Of a DNA stretch of 52,724 nt, positions 16,249 through 25,182 are shown in pieces. The notes beneath the pieces are model-generated. The model worked only from the letters and a program-made list of their open reading frames with translations, did no database searches and was not told the origin of the DNA. The DNA is from Thermoplasmata archaeon (lineage in GTDB: Archaea > Thermoplasmatota > Thermoplasmata > Lutacidiplasmatales > UBA184): NCBI GenBank assembly GCA_027315455.1, contig DAHUXZ010000013.1, forward strand, positions 1 to 52,724, read 5' to 3'. The first letter of the stretch is position 1, and the number at the start of each line of letters is the position of its first letter. A program made the position numbers and the translations under genes.

Positions 16249-18453
16249 ATGGGGGCTCGAAGTTCTTATCCCACCGCCGGCGTGGCGTTCTCGCGGTACG
16301 ACGTGACGGGTCCCCGACGCACTTCCTTGGCACCCGCGGCCCTGGGACACCGTCGGGGAAGACCCCGGGCCGCCGTCGGGATGCTTCTCGGCGCGACGGC
16401 GTTCGGGCTCACCCTCGTCCTCGTCCTCGGAGGCGGGCTCGCCGCGGGCCACACGTCGTCGGCGGTCGCCCGAACCGGGCGGGCCGGGACCGAGCTCCCC
16501 GCCGGGACCGCGGCCACGACGTCCGCCGCCGCGACGTACCCGCTCTCGCTCGACATCGGTTCGCAGCCGGCCGCGATCTGCGCCGCCACCAGTCTCGGTT
16601 GTCCGGCGGGGACCGGCCTGGCCCGGGTCGGCCTCTCGGCGAACCCGGCCGCCGGTCCGACGGCGGCCTGGCCCGCCGTGCAGATCGCCTTCGTCATCGA
16701 AACGACCTCCTACGACGGGGTCCTCGGCACGGACCGCTCCGACCAGCTCGACAAGTGCGCGGCGGTGAGCAGCACCGCCCCGGCCTGCGAGGAATCGAAC
16801 GGCGTCCCGTTCTTCGTTGCGAACGCCCAGCAGATCGCGAACGCGATCCAGCTGGCCAACCCGCGGTCCGCCGTCTCCTTCGCGCTCGTCGACTACTACG
16901 ACGCGGCGGGCGAGCCCTGGGACGACACCGATGGACCGGAGTACAACGTCGACATCGGCACCTTCGTCCCCGCGAACGCGTTCGGGAGCCTCGTGCGCTC
17001 GACGTTCCAGCAGACCGTCATGGGAGGGACCTGGTACTCCTGGGACCAGGACCTCGACAACAACTTCCTCGACTCCTCCTCGATCACCGCGCTCTACGGC
17101 GCCATCATCGGGAGCGACCTCAACTGGACCAACAATGCCCACCACGTGATCGTCTGGATGGGCTCGTCGGCACCGCGCGACCCGTCCTACCCGGAGGACT
17201 ACTGCGTGAGCCCTTCGGAGTGGAACGTCTGGGGGCCCCCGTCGGACTGCTTCAGCCAGACGTGCGAGCCGTCGTACGCCTTCGCGAACGGCGTGAGCCC
17301 CCAGTGCGAGGGGTGGGTGCACTCCCAGGACGGCAACCCGGCGGACTCCATCGCCGCGCTCGCGCATACCGCCCCGGCGTGCGTCGGGTCGATCGGGGGA
17401 ACGTGCACGATCGACACCATCGACCTGTGGACGACCACGACCGACCCGTTGTCGCCGGGGTGGCCGGCGGCGAGCTCCTTCGTGAAGATCGGGGGCGGGC
17501 CCGGCGGCCGAGAGGTCCAGGCGAACGTCGCCAACGTCATCGCCGCCGGCTGCGACCTCGCCGCCGCGACGGGCGGCTCCTGGTCCGGGCCGGGCTTCGA
17601 GAGCTGCCCGAATGGGCTGGACGGCAATCTCCAGTACGTCAACTTCGGCAGCTCGATCGACAGCCCGAACCTCAACAATCCGTCGCTGTTCGAGGCGTTC
17701 CGCACGATCAGCTTCGGGCCGGTGTTCCACACCGAGCTCGCCGCCGGGACCGACGTGCCGATGTTCGAGTTCGTCGCCTACGGTACGATCCAGGTCGCGC
17801 CGGCTCCGGAGTGGTCCGTGGTCTGCGACACCCCGACCGGCTTCCTGTCGACCTGCCAGCGCGCGCCGACGATCCTCCACCAGGGCGGCATGACCTACTT
17901 CGGGTGGAACTTCAGCACCGTGGCCGCGGACAACCAGTTCTACGTGGGCGATGCCTGGTCGGTCGAGTTCTACGTCGTCGCGACCGGGCCGCCCTACGCC
18001 CTCGTCCCCGTCGACGCCTGCACCACCACGACCTGCATCGCCGACGGAAGCGGCAGCCTCAACGGGCTGTTCACCCGGGCGACCTACCTCGCCCAGCAGA
18101 ACACCACCCTCGAGGTCCAGTCGTTCCCACCCGCGCAGGTGACGGTCGAGCCGTCCACCTCGCCGCTCCCGCCCCCGAGCGTGCCGCCGGCTCCGCCCCC
18201 CGCGCCCCCCGGCATCCTCGCTCCGGTCATCGCGCCGGTGCCGATCGCGGCACCGATCCCGCTCGCCTCGACGGTCGGGATCGGGAACGTCTCGGTCCAG
18301 GCGGCGGCCGCGGGGTTCCTCGGCGCCGGGTTCATGCGCGTGACCGTGAGGAACCGGCCGATCGCGATGGCGGTCGCGGCGAAGTCCGGGCTCGCCTCCT
18401 CGCGGTTCGAGAAGGTATCGGAGACCCCGCCGACGTTCAGCCGGATGGAGTAG
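16249..18453 (+). CDS. Large secreted or membrane-anchored surface protein
   Basis: Up to 734 residues, no assigned family. A basic N-terminus is followed by a hydrophobic segment (about 45-66, AVGMLLGATAFGLTLVLVLG). The exported part has many cysteines and N-glycosylation sequons. Residues about 145-250 (WPAVQIAFVIETTSYDG, then AIQLANPRSAVSFALVDYYD) look like the first strand and following helix-strand of a von Willebrand A-like domain, but the MIDAS DxSxS is replaced by ETTSY. A Pro-rich spacer (about 640-665) precedes a hydrophobic C-terminus. A TTCTTATC at 16263-16270 lies inside the frame, so translation may really begin at GTG 16303. Probably a cell-envelope protein. Confidence 0.7.
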   Translation: MGARSSYPTAGVAFSRYDVTGPRRTSLAPAALGHRRGRPRAAVGMLLGATAFGLTLVLVLGGGLAAGHTSSAVARTGRAGTELPAGTAATTSAAATYPLSLDIGSQPAAICAATSLGCPAGTGLARVGLSANPAAGPTAAWPAVQIAFVIETTSYDGVLGTDRSDQLDKCAAVSSTAPACEESNGVPFFVANAQQIANAIQLANPRSAVSFALVDYYDAAGEPWDDTDGPEYNVDIGTFVPANAFGSLVRSTFQQTVMGGTWYSWDQDLDNNFLDSSSITALYGAIIGSDLNWTNNAHHVIVWMGSSAPRDPSYPEDYCVSPSEWNVWGPPSDCFSQTCEPSYAFANGVSPQCEGWVHSQDGNPADSIAALAHTAPACVGSIGGTCTIDTIDLWTTTTDPLSPGWPAASSFVKIGGGPGGREVQANVANVIAAGCDLAAATGGSWSGPGFESCPNGLDGNLQYVNFGSSIDSPNLNNPSLFEAFRTISFGPVFHTELAAGTDVPMFEFVAYGTIQVAPAPEWSVVCDTPTGFLSTCQRAPTILHQGGMTYFGWNFSTVAADNQFYVGDAWSVEFYVVATGPPYALVPVDACTTTTCIADGSGSLNGLFTRATYLAQQNTTLEVQSFPPAQVTVEPSTSPLPPPSVPPAPPPAPPGILAPVIAPVPIAAPIPLASTVGIGNVSVQAAAAGFLGAGFMRVTVRNRPIAMAVAAKSGLASSRFEKVSETPPTFSRME

Positions 18454-18468
18454 GGGCCGGACCCGCGC

Positions 18469-19809
18469 TCACGCCCCGCCACCGGCCGGTGGCGACCTCC
18501 CGCCGGCGTTCGGCGTCGGCGGAGGGTGGCGGCGCAGGTCCCGGGCGAGTTCCTCGCCCCGGGGCGTAAGGCGGTAGACCTTGAGCCGGCGGGGCTGTCC
18601 GCGGACGTGGCGGACGTCCTCGGAAAGCACCCCGGCGGCGACGAGGCGGCGCAGGACGTTCGTGAGCGCGTTCTGGCGGACCCCGAGCGCGACGGACATT
18701 CCCGGCTGGCTGAACCCGAGGGGGGCCACCTCGTCCGGCCCGAGGACGCCCTGCCGGGCGAGGTGGAGGACGATCCGCTGGGAGAGCCGAAGGGCCTCGC
18801 GGCTGACGAGGGGAGCCCCCGGTCGCGCCGCGGTGGGCGCTCCCCGTGCCTCGGGCCCGGCGTCGGCGGGCGCCGGGGAGAGGCCCTCGGCGGGTCTCGG
18901 GGTGCTGGCGACCCCGTACGGGCCCTCGGGGGGCGCGGTCGATAGAACGGAAGCGGCCCGGTCCCCGGTCTCCGCCGTGGCCGGGCCCCGCGGTGCGTCC
19001 GGGGCTCCGGACGGTGCGGGCCCCTCGACGGTCGGAGCCGCCGGAGCGACCGCCTTCGCCGAGGGCTCGTCGGTCGGCTCCTCCCGCCGCCGCCGCCGTC
19101 CCTCCCAGCGCCCGATCACGAGACCGCCGGCCACCGCGCCGGCGATCGCGCCGAGCCCGAGGCCGATCAGAAGGTCCGCATCGATCGCGGCCGGGGGCTC
19201 CGGCGGCGGAGCCCCGCCGGCGGTCACGTTGACGATGACGGCGGCCACCGCCGAGTGGCCGGCGCTGTCGGTCACGTTGATCGCGACACGGTAGCTCCCC
19301 GGGGTGACGAACGAGTACGACACGGTGGGACCGGAGCCGGAGCCGAGCGTCCCGAACGACCACAGGAACGACGGGTACGTCCCCGTTCCCCCGGTCGCGA
19401 CGGCGACGAACGTCACCTCGAGCGGAGCCGTCCCGCTCCGGTTCGACGCCTGGATCGTGACGGCGAGCGGCTGCGGCGTCAGCGTGACCACGACGGACTG
19501 CTGTGCGGTCGCGGTCCCCTCGGAGACGGTCAGGACGACCGTGTACGCGCCCGGTCCGCCATAGCGATGGGACGGGGAGGCGAATCCCGCGCCCGAGCCG
19601 TTCAGGTAGTTCCCGTCACCGAAGTTCCACGCGTATCCGGTCGGCGTGCCCGGCAGCACGGTCGTCGAGAAGGAGACCTGGAACGGGTCGGAGACGGAGG
19701 GAGTGTAGGAGATCGAGACCTGGAAGCTGGGCCGGGGGACCGCGCCCGCGAGCGGCGCCGCGGCGCCGATCGCCATCCCGAGCAGGCCGACCGCGATGGC
19801 GACGGCCAC
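18469..19809 (-). CDS. Membrane-anchored PKD-domain / winged-helix regulator
   Basis: A 446-residue protein that appears to span the membrane once. A signal peptide or anchor (1-23) precedes two extracellular PKD domains: about 28-112 with YAWNFGDGNY, and 113-200 with FLWSFGTLGSG and VTPGSYRVAINVTDSAG. A TM helix (about 207-230) is followed by an Arg-rich stop-transfer and a 110-residue Pro/Ala/Glu linker. The cytoplasmic winged helix (about 340-430) has SQRIVLHLARQGVLG, VALGVRQNALTNVLRRLVAAGVL, RHVRGQPRRLKVYRLT and a final helix GEELARDLRRH. Known family members with such wHTH domains bind DNA; the sensing role of the PKD domains is inference. GTG start; 79 bp after the four-PKD gene and probably co-transcribed with it. 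Confidence 0.8.
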   Translation of the reverse strand: MAVAIAVGLLGMAIGAAAPLAGAVPRPSFQVSISYTPSVSDPFQVSFSTTVLPGTPTGYAWNFGDGNYLNGSGAGFASPSHRYGGPGAYTVVLTVSEGTATAQQSVVVTLTPQPLAVTIQASNRSGTAPLEVTFVAVATGGTGTYPSFLWSFGTLGSGSGPTVSYSFVTPGSYRVAINVTDSAGHSAVAAVIVNVTAGGAPPPEPPAAIDADLLIGLGLGAIAGAVAGGLVIGRWEGRRRRREEPTDEPSAKAVAPAAPTVEGPAPSGAPDAPRGPATAETGDRAASVLSTAPPEGPYGVASTPRPAEGLSPAPADAGPEARGAPTAARPGAPLVSREALRLSQRIVLHLARQGVLGPDEVAPLGFSQPGMSVALGVRQNALTNVLRRLVAAGVLSEDVRHVRGQPRRLKVYRLTPRGEELARDLRRHPPPTPNAGGRSPPAGGGA

Positions 19810-19888
19810 CGCCGGCGATGCGGTCCGCTGGCGACGGGGCCCGAGTCGGGCCGCCCGACCGGCCGGCGGCGGCCGGGGGGGCGGCTGC

Positions 19889-21328
19889 CTAGCGTTCCTC
19901 TTCCAGTTCCCGGACGAGTTCCTCGCCTTCCTTCCGCAGTTGCCGGTCGCGGGTCCGCCGAAGGGACCAGCGGCCGACCAGGATTCCCACCCCCGCGGTC
20001 GCCGCGAGCAGAAGCGCGATCACCCCAAGCGTAGGGAGCCCGAGGACCGATGCGGGCAGCCACGGTCCGCCCGCAGTTCGCACCACGATCTGGGGGAGGA
20101 CCGAGGTGTTCACATGGCCCGCGGCATCCTCGACCTGCACCGCCGCAGTGTAGGTGCCCGGTGCGGCGTACACGTGCGTCACCGGCACGCCGGGAACCGA
20201 AGAGCCCACGGTCCCGTCCCCGAACGTCCAGCGGACGGTGTAGGGAGGAGTGCCCCCGCTGATCGTCGCCAGGAAGGAGGCCGCGAGCGGGGCGACGCCG
20301 TTGGCCGGCGTCGCGGTCGTCTCGAGGAAGAGGGAGGGCCCGGTCCGGACGCGCACCGTCGCGCTCGCGCCCGCGACGACGGTGCCGTTCGTCACGGCAA
20401 GGGTGCCCTGGATCGAGTAGTTCCCCGCGGCGGAGTACGGGTGAGCGAACGTCACGGGGTCCGTTCCGTTCCACCCCGCGGGTCCGACCGCGCAGGGAGA
20501 GCCGTCCCCGAAGCAGACGGTGAGGGCGTACGGTCCTCCGGGTCCGTGCGAGAAGGCGGTGACGGAGACCGCCCCCGGGGCATCCAGGGCCGCCGGGGTG
20601 GCCGTGAGGGTAAGGTTGGCCGGCCCGCCGCCGGCACTCGGCCCGACATCCACGACGGTCCCGCCCGTCGCGACGTTGCCGGTCGAGTCCCGGAGCGTCG
20701 CGACCGCCGTGAACGACCCGGCCGACTGGTAGACGTGCCGGACGATCGCCCCCGTGCCGCTGCCCCCGTCGCCGAACTGCCACTGGGTGGTGTAGCCCGA
20801 CGTGAGGTTCGCGCCGGAGGCGTTCGCCCAGAAGGTGACCGTGAGCGGAGCCGGCCCGCTCCCGGGGTTCGCGGCCACGGCCACCGCGAGCTGTCCGCTA
20901 CCGCCGTTCACGACGATGGTCGTGTTGGTCTCAACGAACCCGGTTCCCGAGTCGGAGACCTGGGTGAGGACGTCCCAGATCCCCGCGCTCTGGAAGGTGT
21001 GGGAGACGTTCTGACCGGTGACCTCGCCGGCGTCGCCGAACTGCCATTCGATTTCGTACGGAGGGCAGCCACCGGTGACGTTGCTCGAGAACTGGACGGT
21101 CAGCGGGACCGCCCCCGAGGTGGGCGTCGCGGTCACAGCGACCGCGAGGGGGCCGCTGCACACCCACGGGCGGACGGCCGCCAGGGGAAGGGGACCGGCC
21201 GGGAGGGCGGATGATCGTGAGGGGGCCATCGCGCCCGCACCGGCGGTCGTGACGGCGCTGAGGAGCAGAAGCGAGAGGAGGGCGGGGACGAGGGGCCCGC
21301 CCCGGGGGGGACGCCGCCTCGGTCGCAT
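19889..21328 (-). CDS. Cell-surface protein with four PKD-type domains and a C-terminal anchor
   Basis: 479 residues. The ATG at 21328 starts an Arg-rich n-region and hydrophobic core (LVPALLSLLLLSAV), a signal peptide. PKD-type repeats follow: about 60-145 (WQFGDAG), 147-235 (WQFGDGG), 238-330 (diverged, VCFGDGSPC) and 333-420 (RWTFGDGT). A TM helix (LPTLGVIALLLAATAGVGILVG) and a charged cytoplasmic tail ending ELVRELEEER close the protein. The start is supported by a minus-strand TATA box (GGTTATCAAC, 21350-21359) 26 nt upstream; the open frame continues further upstream without promoter support. Probably acts in adhesion or as a surface ligand-binding partner of the downstream PKD-winged-helix protein. 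Confidence 0.85.
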   Translation of the reverse strand: MRPRRRPPRGGPLVPALLSLLLLSAVTTAGAGAMAPSRSSALPAGPLPLAAVRPWVCSGPLAVAVTATPTSGAVPLTVQFSSNVTGGCPPYEIEWQFGDAGEVTGQNVSHTFQSAGIWDVLTQVSDSGTGFVETNTTIVVNGGSGQLAVAVAANPGSGPAPLTVTFWANASGANLTSGYTTQWQFGDGGSGTGAIVRHVYQSAGSFTAVATLRDSTGNVATGGTVVDVGPSAGGGPANLTLTATPAALDAPGAVSVTAFSHGPGGPYALTVCFGDGSPCAVGPAGWNGTDPVTFAHPYSAAGNYSIQGTLAVTNGTVVAGASATVRVRTGPSLFLETTATPANGVAPLAASFLATISGGTPPYTVRWTFGDGTVGSSVPGVPVTHVYAAPGTYTAAVQVEDAAGHVNTSVLPQIVVRTAGGPWLPASVLGLPTLGVIALLLAATAGVGILVGRWSLRRTRDRQLRKEGEELVRELEEER

Positions 21329-21349
21329 CGGACGAGCGAGGGCCCGCGA

Positions 21350-21359
21350 GTTGATAACC
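21350..21359 (-). promoter_or_regulatory. TATA box for the four-PKD / PKD-winged-helix operon
   Basis: GGTTATCAAC on the minus strand, centred about 26 nt before the ATG at 21328, implying a leaderless transcript that continues into the regulator gene. Confidence 0.55.
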
Positions 21360-21503
21360 ACGGCTGCGCGGGCCGGGGGCGCTCGACCCGGACCGGACCG
21401 GCGGGGAAAGGGTTGGGGGTGGAGGAGGGCGCGGGGGTGGGACACCGCGTCCTCCTCGGTCATCGTAGGGGGCATCGGCCCATCTGAAACGGCCGTTGCC
21501 GTC

Positions 21504-22265
21504 TCAGTCTCGCCCCCCGTGCCGGCGGGACCGGGCTCGCAGGCGCAGTCCACCGAAGGCCGCCACGGCGCCCAGGGCGCCGAGCAGGGCCAAGACCAGG
21601 CCTAGCGGGATCCCTGCCACGGCCGTCGGCGCACCGAAGGCCGCCAGCGGCGAGGCGGCCCCGCCACCGAAGCTCTGCGGGACCCCGTTGGCTCCGCTCG
21701 TGGGCGGGTTCGGCGAGAGGCCCGACCCGCCGGAGCCGTTGTCCGGGCTGTTGTCCGAGCTGTTGCCGGTGCTGTTGTCGTAGCTGCCGGAGCCGTTGTC
21801 CGGACTGCTGTCCGAGCTGTTGCCGGTGCTGTTGTCGTAGCTGCCGGAGCCGTTGTCCGGGCTGTTGTCCGAGCTGTTGGCGGTGCTGTTGTCGTAGCTG
21901 CCGGAGCCGTTGTCCGGACTGTTGTCCGAGCTGTTGCCGGTGCTGTTGTCGTAGCTGCCGGAACCGTTGTCCGGGCTGCCGCTCGAACCGTTGCCCGTGC
22001 CGTTGCCGTCCGAGCCTCCGTCCAACGGGTGGGCGCCGGCCATCGGGCTCACGGCTTGGGTCGGTGAGCCATGGGCGATCGCCAGGTGGGCTCCGAAGGC
22101 GAGCGCCAGTCCGACCGCGAAGAGTCCTCCGATCAGCAGGAGCCCGAGTCGAGGGGTCGGTCGGCGATGGCGGGGGCCTCGTGTCGGTGGGCCATGGTCG
22201 ACGTTCAGGGTCGGCGGGGGTTGCGTCCAGGTCGCTCCCTCAGTTGGCGGGTCCGGTTCGGACAT
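21504..22265 (-). CDS. Membrane protein with an Asn/Ser/Asp-rich tandem-repeat ectodomain
   Basis: 253 residues: a Pro-rich cytoplasmic N-terminus, a TM helix (about 41-65, LGLLLIGGLFAVGLALAF), a low-complexity region (about 78-190) and a second TM helix (about 215-240) before a basic tail. The low-complexity part is four 19-residue repeats, each with SPDNGSGSYDNST then GNSSDN. Each unit holds three N-X-S/T sequons (NGS, NST, NSS), so the exposed loop would be densely N-glycosylated, mucin-like. No enzymatic motif is visible. The ATG at 22265 is 30 nt from a minus-strand TATA-like GTATTTGAA. Function unknown; probably a cell-envelope spacer or shield. Confidence 0.72.
   Translation of the reverse strand: MSEPDPPTEGATWTQPPPTLNVDHGPPTRGPRHRRPTPRLGLLLIGGLFAVGLALAFGAHLAIAHGSPTQAVSPMAGAHPLDGGSDGNGTGNGSSGSPDNGSGSYDNSTGNSSDNSPDNGSGSYDNSTANSSDNSPDNGSGSYDNSTGNSSDSSPDNGSGSYDNSTGNSSDNSPDNGSGGSGLSPNPPTSGANGVPQSFGGGAASPLAAFGAPTAVAGIPLGLVLALLGALGAVAAFGGLRLRARSRRHGGRD
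21730..21990. repeat. 57-bp in-frame tandem repeat array (4 full copies plus partial)
   Basis: Full units at 21739-21795, 21796-21852, 21853-21909 and 21910-21966, with partial copies at both ends, nearly identical at the DNA level. The period is a multiple of three and encodes 19 residues, so copy number can change without breaking the frame. Differences between units are single substitutions (for example Thr-Gly versus Thr-Ala in copy 3). Confidence 0.95.
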
Positions 22266-22290
22266 CGGATATCATAGGGGGGCGGCATCG

Positions 22291-22427
22291 TTCAAATACC
22301 GTCAGAAAAGATACTCCGCAAGAACGCCGCCGGCCTTCCGACCCACGGCGTATCTCCGGCGTATGGGCGCGCTCGCGAGGTCCGGCGCTCCGGGCGATCG
22401 GAGCGGACGCGGCGCTCGAAAGATTAT
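22291..22427. promoter_or_regulatory. Divergent promoter region between the repeat protein and the Kelch-PKD gene
   Basis: Minus-strand TATA-like GTATTTGAA (22291-22299) is about 30 nt before the ATG at 22265. Plus-strand AAAGATTAT (about 22419-22427) is about 29 nt before the ATG at 22453. The A/T-rich islands stand out in an otherwise very GC-rich spacer. Confidence 0.5.
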
Positions 22428-22452
22428 CTCCCCAGGCGGACTGGGGTGGCCG

Positions 22453-25092
22453 ATGGGAGGAACGGTCCCTCCCCCCAGCGGCCCGGCGAGGGTGTCCCGG
22501 CGGCGGCGACCGAACATCTCCCGTCTAGTGCTCGTCGCCGTGGCGGCCGCCGCCCTTCTGCTGCCGGGCGTGGGCCGTACCGGAGCCGAGCCCGTCGTCC
22601 CCGGAGCCAGCGCCGCCGCGCCGGCCGCGGCGACGTCGAACCCCGCTACTTCTCGGGCCGGCACCGCCATGGCCGAACCGTCGGCCGCCGGCACTCCCTC
22701 CGTGGACGGGGTGTGGACGAACCTCTCGGCCCGCTCGGCGGCCGCCCCTTCGCCCCGCTGCTGCATGGGGTCGGCCTGGGACGCAGCGACCGGCCAGTTC
22801 CTGGTCTTCGGGGGCCTGCCGACCAGTCCGGCCGCCGCGAACAACGAGACGTGGGCGTACGCGAACGGGACGTGGCGGCTCCTCGACCCGAGCCGTGCCC
22901 CTCCCGCCCGCGGCTACCCGGCGATGGCCTACGACCCCGCCCTGGGGACCGTGATCCTGTTCGGTGGGTACGATCCCGCTCTCGAAACGTATCTCAACGA
23001 CACGTGGGTGTTCGCGAACGGCACCTGGAGCGAGGCGCCGCGAGGGCCGTCCCCGCCGGCCCGTATCGGGGAGTCCCTGGTCTATGACGCGTCGGGCTCC
23101 GACCTCATCCTTTTCGGAGGATACATCGCCAACACCTCGACCTACCCCGTGACCATCTCGCCGGCGAACGATACCTGGTCGTACACGGCTCATGGGTGGG
23201 CGCGGCTCGCCCTGCCGGTGGCCCCGAGCCCCCGGGCCTTCGCCCAGGCGGCGACCTGCCCGCCGCGGAACGGTCTTCTGCTGTTCGGCGGGACGGGAGG
23301 CGCCGCTCTCTTCAACGACACCTGGTCGTTCTCCGCGGGGGCGTGGTCCCCGCTCGAGACCCCCGTCGCCCCTCCCCCCACCTCGGGGGGGCTCGCCGCC
23401 TGGGACCCCGTCGGGGGCTACGTCGTCCTGACCGGAGGCACGGCGGGCAGCTCGGGGACGTTCTCGTCGGCCTCGTGGGCGTACCTCAACGGCACCTGGG
23501 AGAATGTCACTACCTCCCTCTTCCCTCCGGGTCGGGACGAAGCCGGCGGGGGATGGGACCCGGCGCTGGGCGCCCTTGTCGAGTTCGGAGGCGCGGTCAA
23601 CGTCTTCGACACTCCCGAGCTCAACGACACCTGGGCCTACTTCGACCCGCTCCAGGTGCTTTCGCCTCCGGGCCCCGTGGTGGCGGACGCCGGCACTCCG
23701 GTCGCGCTCTCGGTCGCCGCGAGCGGGGGGCTGCGGCCGCTCGGAGTGAACTGGACCTTCGGCGATGGCACGAACGGCTCCGGGGTTCCCGTGCACCACA
23801 CCTTCGCTGTACCGGGCGTGTATGACGTCGCGGTCGAAGTCCGGGACGCAAGCGGCGCCGCGGTCAACGCCTCCTCGACGGTCCAGGTCGCGGCGTACCC
23901 GGTCGCCGGCATCGTCGTCGCCCCGCCGACTCCCGACGCCGGCGTTCCCGCGGTGCTCACGGCCAACGTGAGCGGAGGGAGTGCCCCCTTCGCCCTGAAC
24001 TGGAGCTTCCCGAGCGGTCCGTCGGGGACGGGGAGCACCGTCGTCCACACCTTTTCGTCGCCCGGGGCGGCGGTCGTCTCCCTCACCCTGCGGGACGCGG
24101 CGGGGGCGACCCTCTCGGTCAACCGGACGCTGACGGTGGCCCGAGGGCTCGTCGTCACCGTCAGTTCCCCGCAGCCCGGGTCCGAGGTCGGGCGACCCGT
24201 CGCGTTCTCCGCGGCGATCGGGGACGGCGTGCCGCCGTACGGGGTCGCGTGGTCGTTCGGCGACGGGGCGGCGTCTTCGTCGTTCTCGCCCGAGCACATC
24301 TATCTCGCGCCGGGCAACTACACGGTCACCGCCGCGGTCACCGACGCCGCGGGGGGGAGCACGACCGGGGCGCTGCGGGTAGAGATCGCTCCCCCGCTCG
24401 GGGTGGCGGAGGTCGCGACCCCGCTCAACACGGACGTGGGCGGGGTGGTGACGCTCCTCGCGCGGACGACCGGCGGGGTGGGCCCGTTCGTCGACGCCTG
24501 GGCCTACGGGGACGGGACGACCGGGGCCGGGCCCGGGGCCGTGCATGCCTTCTCCGCCCCCGGGCGCTACGGGGTCACGATCTCGGTCACCGACGCCCGG
24601 GGGGCGAGCGCGACGGCGAACGCGTTCGTCGAGGTCCAGCCGGCGCCGACCGTCGCTCTCGAGGCCGGGGCCACGTCGGCGGCGGCCGGGACGACCCTCA
24701 CCTTCCGCGCGACCGTCCAGGACGGCCGGTCGCCGTTCGCGTTCACCTGGAACTTCGGGGACGGAACGGGAGCCTCCGGGCCATCGGTCGTGCACGCGTT
24801 CGCCGCTCCCGGGACCTACCGCGTGAGCGTCGCCGTGACCGACGCCGTGAACCTGAGCGCCGTGGCCTCGGCGAGCGAGACGATCGGCCCGCTGGCCGGC
24901 GCGCGCGCGACGGGACTCCCGATCTCCGCGGAGGTCGTGCCGATAATCGCATGGGGGGCCGTCGCCGCGGCGGTCTTCGCCCTCGTCGTCTACCGCCACC
25001 TCCTTCGGGAGCGCGGACCGCCTCCGCGCTCCGCCGCGAAGGACGCGGACGCCCCCCGGGGCGGCCCCGGCCGGCGGCGCCCAGTGCGCTGA
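22453..25092 (+). CDS. Surface protein with a Kelch-type beta-propeller and multiple PKD domains
   Basis: About 879 residues. Signal peptide (NISRLVLVAVAAAALLLPG) at 25-45. Residues about 85-410 hold six Kelch-like blades, seen as repeated FGG motifs and NDTWxF/Y-NGTW strands (for example LILFGGY, LNDTWVFANGTW, LLLFGGTGG). About five PKD-type domains follow (NWTFGDGTNGSG, NWSFPSG, AWSFGDGAASS, AWAYGDGTTGAG, TWNFGDGTGASG), then a TM helix (about 838-857) and a basic tail. ATG 22453 is supported by the TATA spacing; earlier in-frame starts give a tail with no signal peptide. Probably binds carbohydrate or protein at the cell surface. Confidence 0.87.
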   Translation: MGGTVPPPSGPARVSRRRRPNISRLVLVAVAAAALLLPGVGRTGAEPVVPGASAAAPAAATSNPATSRAGTAMAEPSAAGTPSVDGVWTNLSARSAAAPSPRCCMGSAWDAATGQFLVFGGLPTSPAAANNETWAYANGTWRLLDPSRAPPARGYPAMAYDPALGTVILFGGYDPALETYLNDTWVFANGTWSEAPRGPSPPARIGESLVYDASGSDLILFGGYIANTSTYPVTISPANDTWSYTAHGWARLALPVAPSPRAFAQAATCPPRNGLLLFGGTGGAALFNDTWSFSAGAWSPLETPVAPPPTSGGLAAWDPVGGYVVLTGGTAGSSGTFSSASWAYLNGTWENVTTSLFPPGRDEAGGGWDPALGALVEFGGAVNVFDTPELNDTWAYFDPLQVLSPPGPVVADAGTPVALSVAASGGLRPLGVNWTFGDGTNGSGVPVHHTFAVPGVYDVAVEVRDASGAAVNASSTVQVAAYPVAGIVVAPPTPDAGVPAVLTANVSGGSAPFALNWSFPSGPSGTGSTVVHTFSSPGAAVVSLTLRDAAGATLSVNRTLTVARGLVVTVSSPQPGSEVGRPVAFSAAIGDGVPPYGVAWSFGDGAASSSFSPEHIYLAPGNYTVTAAVTDAAGGSTTGALRVEIAPPLGVAEVATPLNTDVGGVVTLLARTTGGVGPFVDAWAYGDGTTGAGPGAVHAFSAPGRYGVTISVTDARGASATANAFVEVQPAPTVALEAGATSAAAGTTLTFRATVQDGRSPFAFTWNFGDGTGASGPSVVHAFAAPGTYRVSVAVTDAVNLSAVASASETIGPLAGARATGLPISAEVVPIIAWGAVAAAVFALVVYRHLLRERGPPPRSAAKDADAPRGGPGRRRPVR

Positions 25093-25182
25093 CGCGACCG
25101 CCCGCGGGCCCCGGGGTGCGGAACGCCAAGCCTTTGTCCCCTCCGGCATCCGGTCCACCGGACGGTCGGAGCGCGCTCAGGG

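Noticed and set aside
21730-21990. CRISPR-like array
   Set aside because: The 57-bp units are contiguous with no spacers, a multiple of three, and lie in frame inside a coding gene.
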